From Gammaproteobacteria bacterium (GTDB lineage: Bacteria > Pseudomonadota > Gammaproteobacteria > Pseudomonadales > Azotimanducaceae), in NCBI GenBank assembly GCA_003476445.1, contig DMUF01000091.1, positions 10,316 through 21,484 on the forward strand: a stretch of DNA of 11,169 nt, written 5' to 3'. The notes under the pieces are model-generated. The model saw only the letters and a program-made list of their open reading frames with translations. It did not search any database and was not told the origin of the DNA. Positions 1-7,234 of the stretch are shown piece after piece. A program made the translations under genes and the position numbers. Within the stretch, counting starts at the first letter, position 1. Each line of letters begins with the position of its first letter.

Positions 1-1395
1 GACATCGGCAAGAACATCGTGGGCGTTGTTCTACAGTGCAACAACTACGATGTGATCGATCTTGGTGTCATGGTGCCCACGGAGCGCATCCTGGCCACCG
101 CGCGCGAAGTGGGCGCAGATATCATTGGGCTATCGGGGCTTATCACCCCCTCACTTGACGAGATGGTGAACGTCGCCTCGGAGATGCAGCGGCTTGGGTT
201 TTCCGTACCGCTGCTGATCGGCGGCGCCACGACGTCGAAGGCACACACCGCGGTACGCATCGAACCCGCGTATAAGAACGGGTCAACCGTTTATGTACCT
301 GACGCAAGTCGCGCCGTGAACGTCGCCTCGCAACTGCTGAGCGACGAACGCTCGGAGACCTATCGATCAGAGGTCAGGGCGGACTATGTTGAAGTTCGCG
401 CGCGGACAGCCATCCGCTCGACCCAAAGGGCGCTCATGCCCCTCGCGAATGCTCGCGCCAACGCCTATCGGGGCGACTGGTCCGCATACCGTCCGCAGGC
501 GCCACGCCAACCCGGGGTGCAGACGGTGGCCCCCTCTCTGTCTGAGCTCGTGCCCTATATCGATTGGACACCGTTCTTCATGACGTGGGAGCTGGCCGGA
601 AAATTTCCGGGGATTCTCGATGACGAGGTCGTCGGCGAGTCAGCGCGCTCGCTTTATGCGGATGCGCGCGCGATGCTCGATGCGCTCATCGAGCAGGGCG
701 ACCTCAAGGCACGTGGCGTGTTCGGGCTCTGGCCCTGCAATCGCACGGGCCCCGAGGAACTGACGGTGTGGGCGGACGACAAGCGCACGGTGCCCGCGGC
801 GCGCCTGCAGCACCTGCGGCAGCAGGCGGTGAAACCCGAGGGTCAGTTCAATTACTCGCTGGCGGATTTTGTGGCCCCGGCCCCGGTAGAGGACTGGATC
901 GGCGGGTTTGCCGTCACTGCGGGGCTCGACATCGAAGCAGCCCTCGACCGTCATCCGAACGATGACTACGCGAGCATCATGATCAAGGCGCTCGCAGATC
1001 GATTTGCCGAGGCGTTTGCAGAATATCTGCACGAGAAGGTGCGACGCGAAGCCTGGGGCTATACCCCGGATGAGCATCTGGACACACCCGCGCTGATTCG
1101 CGAGGACTATCGGGGCATACGCCCCGCACCGGGTTATCCGGCGTGTCCCGAGCACAGCGAGAAGCTGAAACTGTTTGCGCTACTGGACGCGACTGCCGCG
1201 ACCGGGATGACGCTCACAGAGAGCTTTGCGATGACGCCGGCCGCGGCGGTTGCGGGATGGTATTTCGCCCACCCGGACGCGCGTTACTTTGGCATCGGGA
1301 AGATCGGTGAGGACCAGGTGACCGCGTACGCGGACCGACAGGGATGGAGCGTGGACGAAGCACGGGGGCATCTGCGCCCCAATCTGGCCGACTGA
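1..1395 (+). CDS. metH: Cobalamin-dependent methionine synthase, C-terminal part (5' end outside window)
   Basis: MetH transfers a methyl group from methyltetrahydrofolate to homocysteine through methylcobalamin, giving methionine in the cytoplasm. The frame is open from base 1, leaving 464 residues. The window begins with DIGKN, directly after where the cobalamin-ligating histidine of the DxHxxG motif should lie, so that ligand is just outside. Visible B12-domain motifs are LITPS (about residues 47-51, with the serine of the ligand relay) and GGATTSKAHTAV near residue 77. From about residue 170 comes the S-adenosylmethionine-binding reactivation domain, with YIDWTPFFMTW and the RxxxGYP motif (R374, G378, Y379, P380). 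The length matches the corresponding part of E. coli MetH (1227 residues), so the gene looks intact here. The substrate-binding domains and any cobalamin riboswitch would lie left of the window. Confidence 0.97.
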   Translation, partial: DIGKNIVGVVLQCNNYDVIDLGVMVPTERILATAREVGADIIGLSGLITPSLDEMVNVASEMQRLGFSVPLLIGGATTSKAHTAVRIEPAYKNGSTVYVPDASRAVNVASQLLSDERSETYRSEVRADYVEVRARTAIRSTQRALMPLANARANAYRGDWSAYRPQAPRQPGVQTVAPSLSELVPYIDWTPFFMTWELAGKFPGILDDEVVGESARSLYADARAMLDALIEQGDLKARGVFGLWPCNRTGPEELTVWADDKRTVPAARLQHLRQQAVKPEGQFNYSLADFVAPAPVEDWIGGFAVTAGLDIEAALDRHPNDDYASIMIKALADRFAEAFAEYLHEKVRREAWGYTPDEHLDTPALIREDYRGIRPAPGYPACPEHSEKLKLFALLDATAATGMTLTESFAMTPAAAVAGWYFAHPDARYFGIGKIGEDQVTAYADRQGWSVDEARGHLRPNLAD

Positions 1396-1410
1396 CACCT
1401 GCTGCTCGCT

Positions 1411-1442
1411 CCGGCGTCAACGCCGACCGGCGTCAACGCCGG
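1411..1442. repeat. Two tandem 16-base palindromic units
   Basis: Two copies of a 16-base unit stand head to tail: CCGGCGTCAACGCCGA (1411-1426) and CCGGCGTCAACGCCGG (1427-1442). Only the last base differs. Each copy is an inverted repeat, with arms CGGCGT and ACGCCG around a central CA. Pairing could also join the right arm of unit 1 to the left arm of unit 2, or the outermost arms (1411-1417 with 1436-1442). It begins 15 bases after the metH stop, between convergent genes. It may help end metH transcription, but no T-run follows. It could instead be a dimeric protein-binding site or a small repetitive element. Confidence 0.7.
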
Positions 1443-1466
1443 GGCGATTGCGCGGACGTCGGCTCG

Positions 1467-1492
1467 CGCGGCTGAGACATTTGTCAGCCGCG
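1467..1492. terminator. Stem-loop between convergent metH and the 44-residue gene
   Basis: A perfect 9-base-pair inverted repeat, CGCGGCTGA (1467-1475) and TCAGCCGCG (1484-1492), encloses an 8-base loop. It lies 12 bases past the stop codon of the minus-strand small gene and about 70 bases past the metH stop, so it could end transcription from both sides. Neither strand shows a T-run after the stem, so it is not a textbook intrinsic terminator. It may only stabilise transcript 3' ends. Confidence 0.5.
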
Positions 1493-1504
1493 GTCACTTC
1501 GCAA

Positions 1505-1639
1505 TCAGATGCCGGGCGCCCAGCCAGAAATGAAATAGACGGCGCCGAGCACCATCATGCCGAACACGATCAGGATGCCGCGGACGTCGGCCGCGCTGTC
1601 TGCCTCTTCGAGATCGTGGGGTGAATTCGAGTTGCTCAT
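1505..1639 (-). CDS. Small single-span membrane protein, 44 residues
   Basis: I do not recognise a family. The predicted protein has a polar, acidic N-terminus (MSNSNSPHDLEEADSAADVR, residues 1-20), one hydrophobic segment at about residues 21-39 (GILIVFGMMVLGAVYFISG), and a short WAPGI tail. This suggests an inner-membrane miniprotein with one helix. The frame stays open upstream to 1807, but the ATG at 1637-1639 is chosen for three reasons: an AGG-containing site lies just upstream (CAGGTTCC before ATG), a good promoter-like pair sits at 1671-1699, and the upstream extension has no membrane-protein character and would run into the cysI control region. A stem-loop follows the stop closely. 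The gene is divergent from cysI and convergent with metH. Its role is unknown; its position allows, but does not show, a link to sulfite reduction. A chance frame remains possible. Confidence 0.55.
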   Translation of the reverse strand: MSNSNSPHDLEEADSAADVRGILIVFGMMVLGAVYFISGWAPGI

Positions 1640-1670
1640 GGAACCTGCCCTGCCCTGAAACCGCCGCAGC

Positions 1671-1699
1671 AGTTTAGCGATGCCGACCTGGAGCATCAA
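1671..1699 (-). promoter_or_regulatory. Candidate sigma-70 promoter for the 44-residue gene
   Basis: Read on the minus strand, TTGATG (1694-1699) and TAAACT (1671-1676) are separated by exactly 17 bases. Each hexamer matches the consensus TTGACA or TATAAT at 4 of 6 positions. Transcription would start near 1664, giving a leader of about 25 bases before the ATG at 1639. The ideal spacing and position support the small gene, but this is a pattern match only. Confidence 0.4.
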
Positions 1700-1745
1700 T
1701 GACACGGGCCTTGGGACGCGGGCATTGGGGTCTGCGCGGAGAACA

Positions 1746-1774
1746 TTGGCGAGATGCGCGCAAGATGCTAGGGT
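1746..1774 (+). promoter_or_regulatory. Candidate promoter for cysI
   Basis: TTGGCG (1746-1751) and TAGGGT (1769-1774) are 17 bases apart. The -10 is weak (3 of 6) but is preceded by TGC, the extended -10 signature. Transcription would begin near 1781, leaving about 25 bases before the chosen cysI start at 1806. The divergent region 1640-1805 holds this and the opposite-facing promoter. I see no recognisable activator site in it; a CysB-type site cannot be judged by eye. Confidence 0.35.
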
Positions 1775-1805
1775 TCGCGCGCTCAACGGGGTGATGACGA
1801 AAGCC

Positions 1806-3488
1806 ATGTATCGCTATTCCGCCTTCGACAAACAGTTCGTCAACGAGCGCGTCGCACAGTATCGGGCGCAGACCGAGCGCTATCTCGCTGGCGAACTCAC
1901 AGACGACGAATTCCGGCATCTTCGCCTTCGCAACGGGCTCTACGTTCAGCGCCTTGCCCCGATGCTTCGCGTTGCTGTGCCCTATGGCACGCTGTCGAGC
2001 ACGCAGCTGCGCGCGCTTGCCCGAATCGCCCGGGATTTCGACCGCGGCTACGGTCACCTGAGCACGCGCCAGAATGTCCAGTACAACTGGCCGGAGCTCA
2101 AGGAAGTCCCCGACATTCTCGAGGTGCTCGCGAGTGTCGAGATGCACGCCATCCAGACCAGCGGCAACTGCATCCGCAACGTGACGACCGACGAGTTTGC
2201 GGGCGTGGCAGCCGACGAGAGCTTCGATCCCCGAGCCTGCTGCGAACTCATCCGGCAGTGGTCCACCTCTCACCCCGAGTTCGACTGGCTGCCGCGCAAG
2301 TTCAAGATCGCGGTATCGAGCGCCAGTGACGACCGGGCGGCCATCGACGTGCACGACATCGGACTGCGCGTTTACCGCGACGCGGAAGGCGAGCGACGGG
2401 TCGATTTCCGGGTAGGCGGTGGTCTTGGGCGCACCCCGGTGATCGCCGAAACCATCCGCAGCGGTTTGTCGATGCGGCATCTGCTGACCTACCTCGAAGC
2501 GATCATGCGCGTGTACAACCGCTATGGTCGCCGCGACAACAAATACAAAGCGCGCATCAAGATCCTGGTCCGAGCCATGACCGCAGAAGGCTTCCGGGAG
2601 AAGGTCGATGCCGAGTGGGAGCTGATTCGCGCCTCGGCAAGCGAGCTCACCGACGCCGAGATCAATCGCGTGGAAGCCTTTTTCACGCCGCCCTCGTACC
2701 CGGTGCTTGGCGCCGACGTGCTCGCAGCGGGCGAGTCCAGCTTGAACGCAGCACGCCTGGCGGACCCCGCGTTCAGCCGCTGGGTAGCGAACAGCGTGGT
2801 GCCGCACCGCCAGCCCGGCTTTGCGGCCGTCATCCTGTCGACCAAGGTGACAGGAACACCGCCCGGCGATGTCACCGATGTGCAGATGGAAGCCGTCGCA
2901 GAGTGGGCAGACCGGTTCGGCTTCGGCGAGATCCGCATCAGCCACCAGCAGAACTTCGTGTTGCCAGACGTGCCCGTTGCCGCTCTCAATGAGCTTTGGC
3001 GCGAGGCGGTCGCGCAAGGGCTCGGAGAACCCAATGCGGGGCTCCTGACCAACATTATCTGCTGCCCCGGTGGCGACTACTGTTCACTTGCGAACGCAAA
3101 GTCGATCCCAGTGGCTGAGGCTATCCAGCAGCGCTTCGACGACTACGACTATGTGCACGACCTCGGCCCGATCGACCTTAACATCTCAGGCTGCATGAAT
3201 GCCTGCGGGCATCACCACGTGGGTAACATTGGCATCCTCGGTGTCGACAAGAAGGGCGAGGAGTTCTACCAGATCTCCATCGGCGGTCATGCCGGCCATC
3301 GCCACCGGTCAGCGGCGATCGGCGACATCGTCGGCCCGTCCGTGTCCCGTGCTGAGGTAGCCAACGTCGTCGGTCGGATTCTCGACATTTATGTGGAGCA
3401 TCGGACCCCTGAAGAAACCTTTGTCGACACGGTGCGCCGTCTCGGTCTCGAACCCTTCAAGGAGCGCATCTATGCCGCGGCACGTTGA
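1806..3488 (+). CDS. cysI: Siroheme sulfite reductase, hemoprotein subunit (nitrite/sulfite reductase family)
   Basis: This cytoplasmic enzyme reduces sulfite to sulfide with six electrons in assimilatory sulfur metabolism. With the start at 1806 it has 560 residues, close to pseudomonad CysI. It shows both halves of the siroheme reductase fold. The cluster ligands are clear: C420-x5-C426 (CPGGDYC) and C463-x3-C467 (CMNAC), binding the 4Fe-4S cluster, with C467 expected to bridge to siroheme. HLSTRQNVQYNW and TSGNCIRNVTTD are further family motifs. The frame is open upstream to 1680, with other starts at 1791 (GTG) and 1794 (ATG). ATG 1806 is preferred because the family begins MYxY and a candidate promoter gives a suitable leader; its ribosome binding site is weak. 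No CysJ flavoprotein is nearby, so ferredoxin or another donor is likely. Nitrite reductase activity is the alternative, but the DUF934 neighbour favours sulfite. Confidence 0.94.
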   Translation: MYRYSAFDKQFVNERVAQYRAQTERYLAGELTDDEFRHLRLRNGLYVQRLAPMLRVAVPYGTLSSTQLRALARIARDFDRGYGHLSTRQNVQYNWPELKEVPDILEVLASVEMHAIQTSGNCIRNVTTDEFAGVAADESFDPRACCELIRQWSTSHPEFDWLPRKFKIAVSSASDDRAAIDVHDIGLRVYRDAEGERRVDFRVGGGLGRTPVIAETIRSGLSMRHLLTYLEAIMRVYNRYGRRDNKYKARIKILVRAMTAEGFREKVDAEWELIRASASELTDAEINRVEAFFTPPSYPVLGADVLAAGESSLNAARLADPAFSRWVANSVVPHRQPGFAAVILSTKVTGTPPGDVTDVQMEAVAEWADRFGFGEIRISHQQNFVLPDVPVAALNELWREAVAQGLGEPNAGLLTNIICCPGGDYCSLANAKSIPVAEAIQQRFDDYDYVHDLGPIDLNISGCMNACGHHHVGNIGILGVDKKGEEFYQISIGGHAGHRHRSAAIGDIVGPSVSRAEVANVVGRILDIYVEHRTPEETFVDTVRRLGLEPFKERIYAAAR

Positions 3489-3927
3489 GTTCGAAGGTAC
3501 CGTTGGTCGCTTTGTCGACTCGCAGGGTCGCCGCGCGCCTGTTGATCTGCCCCTGCTAGCCGCCGACGCCTGGGCGGCAACGCCCTCGGCGGGACTGCTT
3601 CTCTCCACCGACGCTGAACCTGACGCGCGGGTTCAGTCTGCGCCAATGATCGGGATTGATTTCAGCTCGTTTCACGACGGTCGAGGGCTGTCGCTTGCCG
3701 TGCTGCTCCGAACCCGCCTGGGTTATGCGGGGGAACTCCGCGCCCTCGGCGACGTGCGGCCGGACCTGCTGCACTACCTCGTGCGCTGCGGTTTCGACTC
3801 GTTTGTGCTGGCAGAGGGTTGTCAGATCGACACCGACGACCCGCGCCTGGCGCCCCATGCGTCGCACTATCAGGCATCAGTGCAAAATCCGTTGCCCGTG
3901 TTTCGCCGCGACCACGTGACGTCCTGA
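3472..3927 (+). CDS. DUF934 family protein, partner of CysI
   Basis: This 151-residue soluble protein belongs to DUF934, whose members usually sit beside cysI in proteobacteria and are often annotated as putative oxidoreductases, without proven biochemistry. The recognisable core runs from about residue 60: IDFSSFHDGRGLSLAVLLRTR, then GYAGELRALGDVRPD and LVRCGFDSFVL. The N-terminus also fits (HVEFEGTVGRF). ATG 3472 is chosen because a strong Shine-Dalgarno sequence, AAGGAG (3459-3464), lies 7 bases upstream; the frame is open further left to 3391 but only inside cysI. It overlaps the end of cysI by 17 bases, so its ribosome binding site lies within cysI coding sequence and the two are probably co-transcribed and coupled. 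A role in electron delivery to, or assembly of, the reductase is an inference from context. Confidence 0.92.
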   Translation: MPRHVEFEGTVGRFVDSQGRRAPVDLPLLAADAWAATPSAGLLLSTDAEPDARVQSAPMIGIDFSSFHDGRGLSLAVLLRTRLGYAGELRALGDVRPDLLHYLVRCGFDSFVLAEGCQIDTDDPRLAPHASHYQASVQNPLPVFRRDHVTS

Positions 3928-3961
3928 GCAGTCATCACACGGGAGTCTCCGCATTCACAGC

Positions 3962-5119
3962 GTGGTTGAATCCCTGATCCTTATCTTCGCGGGCAGCGCG
4001 CTGCTCGCGACGCTCGCGCTCTACACGCGTCAGCCCCTCATCGTCGCCTACATCGCGATCGGCATGATCGTCGGTCCGCACGCGCTCGGCTGGGTGGCTG
4101 ATGCTGACCTGCTTCAGGAACTCGCCGAGATCGGCATCATCTTTCTGTTGTTCCTGGTAGGGCTTGACCTCGAGCCCGGCAAGCTGCTGCGTCTCTTCCG
4201 CAAGGGACTCATTACCGCGTGCGTGAGTTCACTGGTCTTCTTCGGAAGCGGCTTTGGGCTGATGCGCAGCTTTGGCTTCACATCCACCGAGGCGCTCATC
4301 ACCGGCCTGGCGCTCATGTTCTCGAGCACCATCGTAGGTCTCAAGCTGCTGCCCACCACCGTGTTGCATCATCGTCCCATTGGCGAACTGGTGGTCGCAC
4401 TGCTCCTGCTGCAGGATCTGATCGCCATCCTGGCGCTGATCGTGCTGGAGGGCTCCGGGTCGGACATCACTGCGACGCTGACGGGAATTGGAACCGCCCT
4501 GGCGATGCTGCCCGTGCTCATCGTGGCTGCTTTTCTGGGTGTACGCTACCTGCTGCTTCCGCTGCTAAAGCGCTTCGACTCGTTCCCTGAGTTTCTGTTC
4601 CTGATGGCGCTGGGGTGGTGCCTGGGGCTTGCCTGGTGCGCAGAGACGCTTGGTATGAGTCTCGAAATCGGCGCCTTCATCGCGGGCGTGAGTCTCGCTA
4701 CGACCCCCCTCGCCCGCTACATCGCCCTCAGCCTGCACCCGCTGCGCGACTTTTTTCTGGTGCTGTTCTTCTTTTCGATCGGGGCGGGCGTGAATCCCGC
4801 TCTGCTCGCGGAGGTGCTGCTGCCCGTGCTGGCACTCAGCCTGATCGTGATCCTGCTGAAACCCGTCACCTTCTTCGGATTGCTACGGCTGCAGGGAGAA
4901 AGCGAACCCATCGCGAAGGAGGCTGGCTTTCGCCTGGGTCAAGCGTCCGAGTTTTCGCTGCTGTTGGCCTATGTCGCCGGCGCACGGGGACTGCTGGGAG
5001 CGGAGGCAGCGCACGTGATACTCGGCGCGACTGTGCTGACCCTGGTGCTTTCGACCTACGCCGTGATCTTTCGCTACCCCTCCCCGATCGCGCCCGACCC
5101 GCGTCTGCGCCGGGATTGA
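3962..5119 (+). CDS. CPA2-type cation:proton antiporter, membrane domain only
   Basis: This inner-membrane protein of 385 residues matches the Na+/H+ exchanger domain of Kef/RosB-like antiporters, which exchange K+ or Na+ for protons. It is hydrophobic throughout, with about 11-12 membrane segments. Family landmarks are VAYIAIGMIVGPHAL (residues 28-42), FLLFLVGLDLEP (61-72), the LLLLQD motif with its conserved aspartate (D152), and FRLGQASEFSLLLAYVA (323-339). It ends soon after the last helix and lacks the TrkA/RCK nucleotide-binding domain found in KefB, KefC and YbaL. The chosen GTG start is uncertain: GGGAG (3941-3945) lies 16 bases upstream, which is too far, while an in-frame ATT at 3953 would have 7-base spacing. 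It follows DUF934 by 34 bases and may share its transcript. The transported ion cannot be told from sequence. Confidence 0.88.
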   Translation: MVESLILIFAGSALLATLALYTRQPLIVAYIAIGMIVGPHALGWVADADLLQELAEIGIIFLLFLVGLDLEPGKLLRLFRKGLITACVSSLVFFGSGFGLMRSFGFTSTEALITGLALMFSSTIVGLKLLPTTVLHHRPIGELVVALLLLQDLIAILALIVLEGSGSDITATLTGIGTALAMLPVLIVAAFLGVRYLLLPLLKRFDSFPEFLFLMALGWCLGLAWCAETLGMSLEIGAFIAGVSLATTPLARYIALSLHPLRDFFLVLFFFSIGAGVNPALLAEVLLPVLALSLIVILLKPVTFFGLLRLQGESEPIAKEAGFRLGQASEFSLLLAYVAGARGLLGAEAAHVILGATVLTLVLSTYAVIFRYPSPIAPDPRLRRD

Positions 5120-5138
5120 CCGGGGCCGCTCGAGCCTG
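5120..5138. other. Short gap between convergent genes
   Basis: Only 19 bases separate the antiporter stop from the stop of the minus-strand reductase. I see no hairpin with a T-run here, so how the two converging transcripts end is not evident from sequence. Confidence 0.6.
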
Positions 5139-6131
5139 TCAGTCGGCGAGATGCAGCACCCCACGACCGACCATGCGCCCCGCAAGAATACGATCAATGG
5201 CGTCCGACAGCGTATCGAGCGTCAGACGCTCTTCGAGTGTCTCCAGACCGCGCAGGTACCACGGGCCCGCCAGCTTTTGCCAGATTTCCTCTTTCTGCGG
5301 CAGCGGCAGCTGGACCGAATCGATACCCAGCAGATTGACGTGACGTAACAGAAACGGCAGCACGGTGGCAGGGATGACCGGCGACTCCACCAAGCCGCAG
5401 GCGGCGAGGCTGCCGCCATAGCGCAGGCTTTTGACGCCGTTGAAGAGCATCGTGCCGCCCACGGTGTCAACAATGCCCGCCCAGGCTTCTGGCAGCAGCG
5501 GCTTTTCTGACCCCGCGCGCATCTCCTCCCGCGAGAGAATGCGGCTGGCGCCCAGCCCGCGCAGAAACGCTTCCTGCTCTGGTTTGCCTGTCACGGCCGC
5601 GACTTCGTAGCCGAGGTGCGACAAGAGACGCACCGCGACGGATCCAACCCCGCCCGACGCACCGGTGACAAGAACGGGCCCGGATTCGGGCCTCAAGCCG
5701 ACCGCTTCGAGTTTATGCACGGCAAGTGCGGCAGTGAATCCGGCGGTGCCGAGAATCATGCTTTCGTGCAGGGAAAGCCCGGCCGGGCGACGCACGACCC
5801 AGCCGGCGGGCACACGAACGCGCTCAGCGAATCCTCCGCTCGTGTTCATGCCCAGGTCAAAGCCAATGACAATGACTTCATCCCCGGCCGCAAATCGGGC
5901 GTCACTCGAGCTCAGGACGATACCTGCCGCATCGATTCCTGGCGTGTGCGGGAAATTGCGAGTAACCCCGGGATTACCCGTCGCGGACAGACCGTCCTTG
6001 AAATTAACCGAGGAATAGCGCACTTCGATGAGAACGTCACCCGCTGGCAGCGAAGCCTCATCGCGCTCAACAACCGAGCGCACGAAACCTGTATCTGTCT
6101 TTTCGACGCGAAAAGCCCTGAAGTTTGTCAT
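5139..6131 (-). CDS. YhdH/YhfP-family NADPH reductase (acrylyl-CoA reductase AcuI-like)
   Basis: This 330-residue cytoplasmic medium-chain dehydrogenase/reductase matches the YhdH/AcuI group in length and motifs. AcuI reduces acryloyl-CoA to propionyl-CoA with NADPH; many relatives are loosely called quinone oxidoreductases. Visible motifs are SSVNFKDGL (41-49), TPGIDAAG (63-70), GTAGFTAALAVHKLE (128-142), the nucleotide-binding VTGASGGVGSVAV (155-167) and TGKPEQEAFLRGLGA (181-195). No catalytic-zinc ligand set is apparent, as expected for this group. The ATG overlaps the sohB stop in an ATGA arrangement, and a purine-rich GGGAGAGG within the sohB end lies about 6 bases before it, so translation is probably coupled to sohB. 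No DMSP-degradation gene is in the window, so acryloyl-CoA as substrate is unproven; detoxification of another reactive enoyl compound is possible. Confidence 0.92.
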   Translation of the reverse strand: MTNFRAFRVEKTDTGFVRSVVERDEASLPAGDVLIEVRYSSVNFKDGLSATGNPGVTRNFPHTPGIDAAGIVLSSSDARFAAGDEVIVIGFDLGMNTSGGFAERVRVPAGWVVRRPAGLSLHESMILGTAGFTAALAVHKLEAVGLRPESGPVLVTGASGGVGSVAVRLLSHLGYEVAAVTGKPEQEAFLRGLGASRILSREEMRAGSEKPLLPEAWAGIVDTVGGTMLFNGVKSLRYGGSLAACGLVESPVIPATVLPFLLRHVNLLGIDSVQLPLPQKEEIWQKLAGPWYLRGLETLEERLTLDTLSDAIDRILAGRMVGRGVLHLAD

Positions 6132-7183
6132 GCCGAACCTCTCCCTTGACCAAATCCGGTGAGCACCCGCTGAACAACGGCAACCGCGCGTGACTCAATC
6201 TGCTCGAGCAGGCGATCGATCGGGCGTCGGTGTTCAACCCAGCGCACTTCGAAGAGATCCGCGTTCTCGCTGCGAGCAACAAGCAACGCATCGCTGGTGC
6301 CAAGCTCATCCACCAGCCCGAGCTCAAGAGCGCGCTGCCCATGCCAGGCTTCTCCCGTAGCGACGGTGTCGAGCGCAAGTCTGGGCCGATAAACACCGAC
6401 AAAGGACTGGAAGAGCTTGTGGACCTCTTCGAGCTCTTCGACAAACTTTTCGCGCGCTTCTGCCGTGTTCTCGCCAAAAACGGTGAGCGTGCGCTTGTAC
6501 TTGCCAGCGGTGAGCACCTCGACATCGACATCGTGGCGCTTGAGCAGACGGTGAACATTCGGTATCTGCGCGACAACGCCAATAGATCCGAGCACGGCAA
6601 AGGGTGCCGACACGATGCGATTGGCGACGGCCGCCATCAGATATCCCCCGCTCGCAGCGACCTTGTCGACACAGACGGTGAGAGGCACCCCTTGATCACG
6701 CACTCGGGCGAGCTGTGACGCCGCCAGCCCATAACCGTGCACGAGCCCGCCAGGGCTCTCCAGGCGGACCATCACCTCGTCCTCTGGCGTGGCGGTGGTG
6801 AGCACCGCCGTGATTTCCTCCCGCAGCTCCTTGACCGCGCTCGCCTGTATATCGCCGTTGAAGTCGAGCACGAATACCCGCGACCGGCGCGGGGCTTCGG
6901 GCGCACTGCGCAGCGATTTGGCGGCCGCCTTGTCGGCCGCGCGGCGCGTCTTCTCTTCCTGCTTGCGCGTCTTGCGCACGAGAGAGGCCGGGATCAGAGC
7001 TTCCTGCAAGCCGTACTTCAGATCCTGAAAGTGCTCATTCAGCTTGCGAATCTCAATGTGTCCGGTGCCCTGCTGCTGCCGCTTCATAGCCAGCGCCGCC
7101 ATGCTCGACATGATGACAAGAATGGCCACCACGACCGTCGCAGCACGAGCGAGAAATCCGAGGAATTCGTAGAGGTGTTCCAC
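6128..7183 (-). CDS. sohB: Inner-membrane S49 serine protease SohB
   Basis: SohB is a signal-peptide-peptidase-related membrane protease using a Ser-Lys dyad. This 351-residue protein is close in length to the E. coli one and matches along its whole length. An N-terminal membrane segment covers about residues 10-33, followed by a charged region rich in K, R, A and E (about 66-100) typical of the SohB N-terminal domain. The protease domain begins near 102 (VFVLDFNGDIQASAVKELREE). The nucleophile is S178 in DKVAASGGYLMA, and K230 in TAGKYKRTLTVFGEN is the likely general base; RLESPGGLVHGYGLAASQL (140-158) is also diagnostic. The start is GTG at 7181-7183 with only a weak ribosome binding site; it aligns with the usual family start and keeps the membrane segment whole. 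It follows pgsA by 51 bases and overlaps the downstream reductase by 4 bases. Confidence 0.95.
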   Translation of the reverse strand: MEHLYEFLGFLARAATVVVAILVIMSSMAALAMKRQQQGTGHIEIRKLNEHFQDLKYGLQEALIPASLVRKTRKQEEKTRRAADKAAAKSLRSAPEAPRRSRVFVLDFNGDIQASAVKELREEITAVLTTATPEDEVMVRLESPGGLVHGYGLAASQLARVRDQGVPLTVCVDKVAASGGYLMAAVANRIVSAPFAVLGSIGVVAQIPNVHRLLKRHDVDVEVLTAGKYKRTLTVFGENTAEAREKFVEELEEVHKLFQSFVGVYRPRLALDTVATGEAWHGQRALELGLVDELGTSDALLVARSENADLFEVRWVEHRRPIDRLLEQIESRAVAVVQRVLTGFGQGRGSA

Positions 7184-7234
7184 TGCGGCTTACCGGGCAA
7201 AGTCCGTTACTTTACTGGAAGCCTGCCGCCCCCG

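Noticed and set aside
640..1155. A 171-residue minus-strand frame opposite metH
   Set aside because: Antisense to the conserved S-adenosylmethionine-binding domain of MetH, with no features of its own.
1680..1805. 42-residue N-terminal extension of CysI
   Set aside because: It does not resemble CysI, whose family begins at the MYxY position, and it overlaps the divergent promoter region.
1640..1807. N-terminal extension of the small membrane protein to 100 residues
   Set aside because: The extension is unremarkable in composition, would cover the candidate promoters of both divergent genes, and the ATG at 1637-1639 has a better upstream context.
1674..3017. A 447-residue open frame on the minus strand opposite cysI
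   Set aside because: It mirrors the codon pattern of a GC-rich gene; its translation is rich in H, R, D and V with no recognisable domain, while the plus strand encodes an unmistakable CysI.
7184..7234. Search for tRNA genes next to pgsA, where E. coli carries a tRNA cluster
   Set aside because: The gap is only 51 bases and shows no cloverleaf or T-loop sequence.
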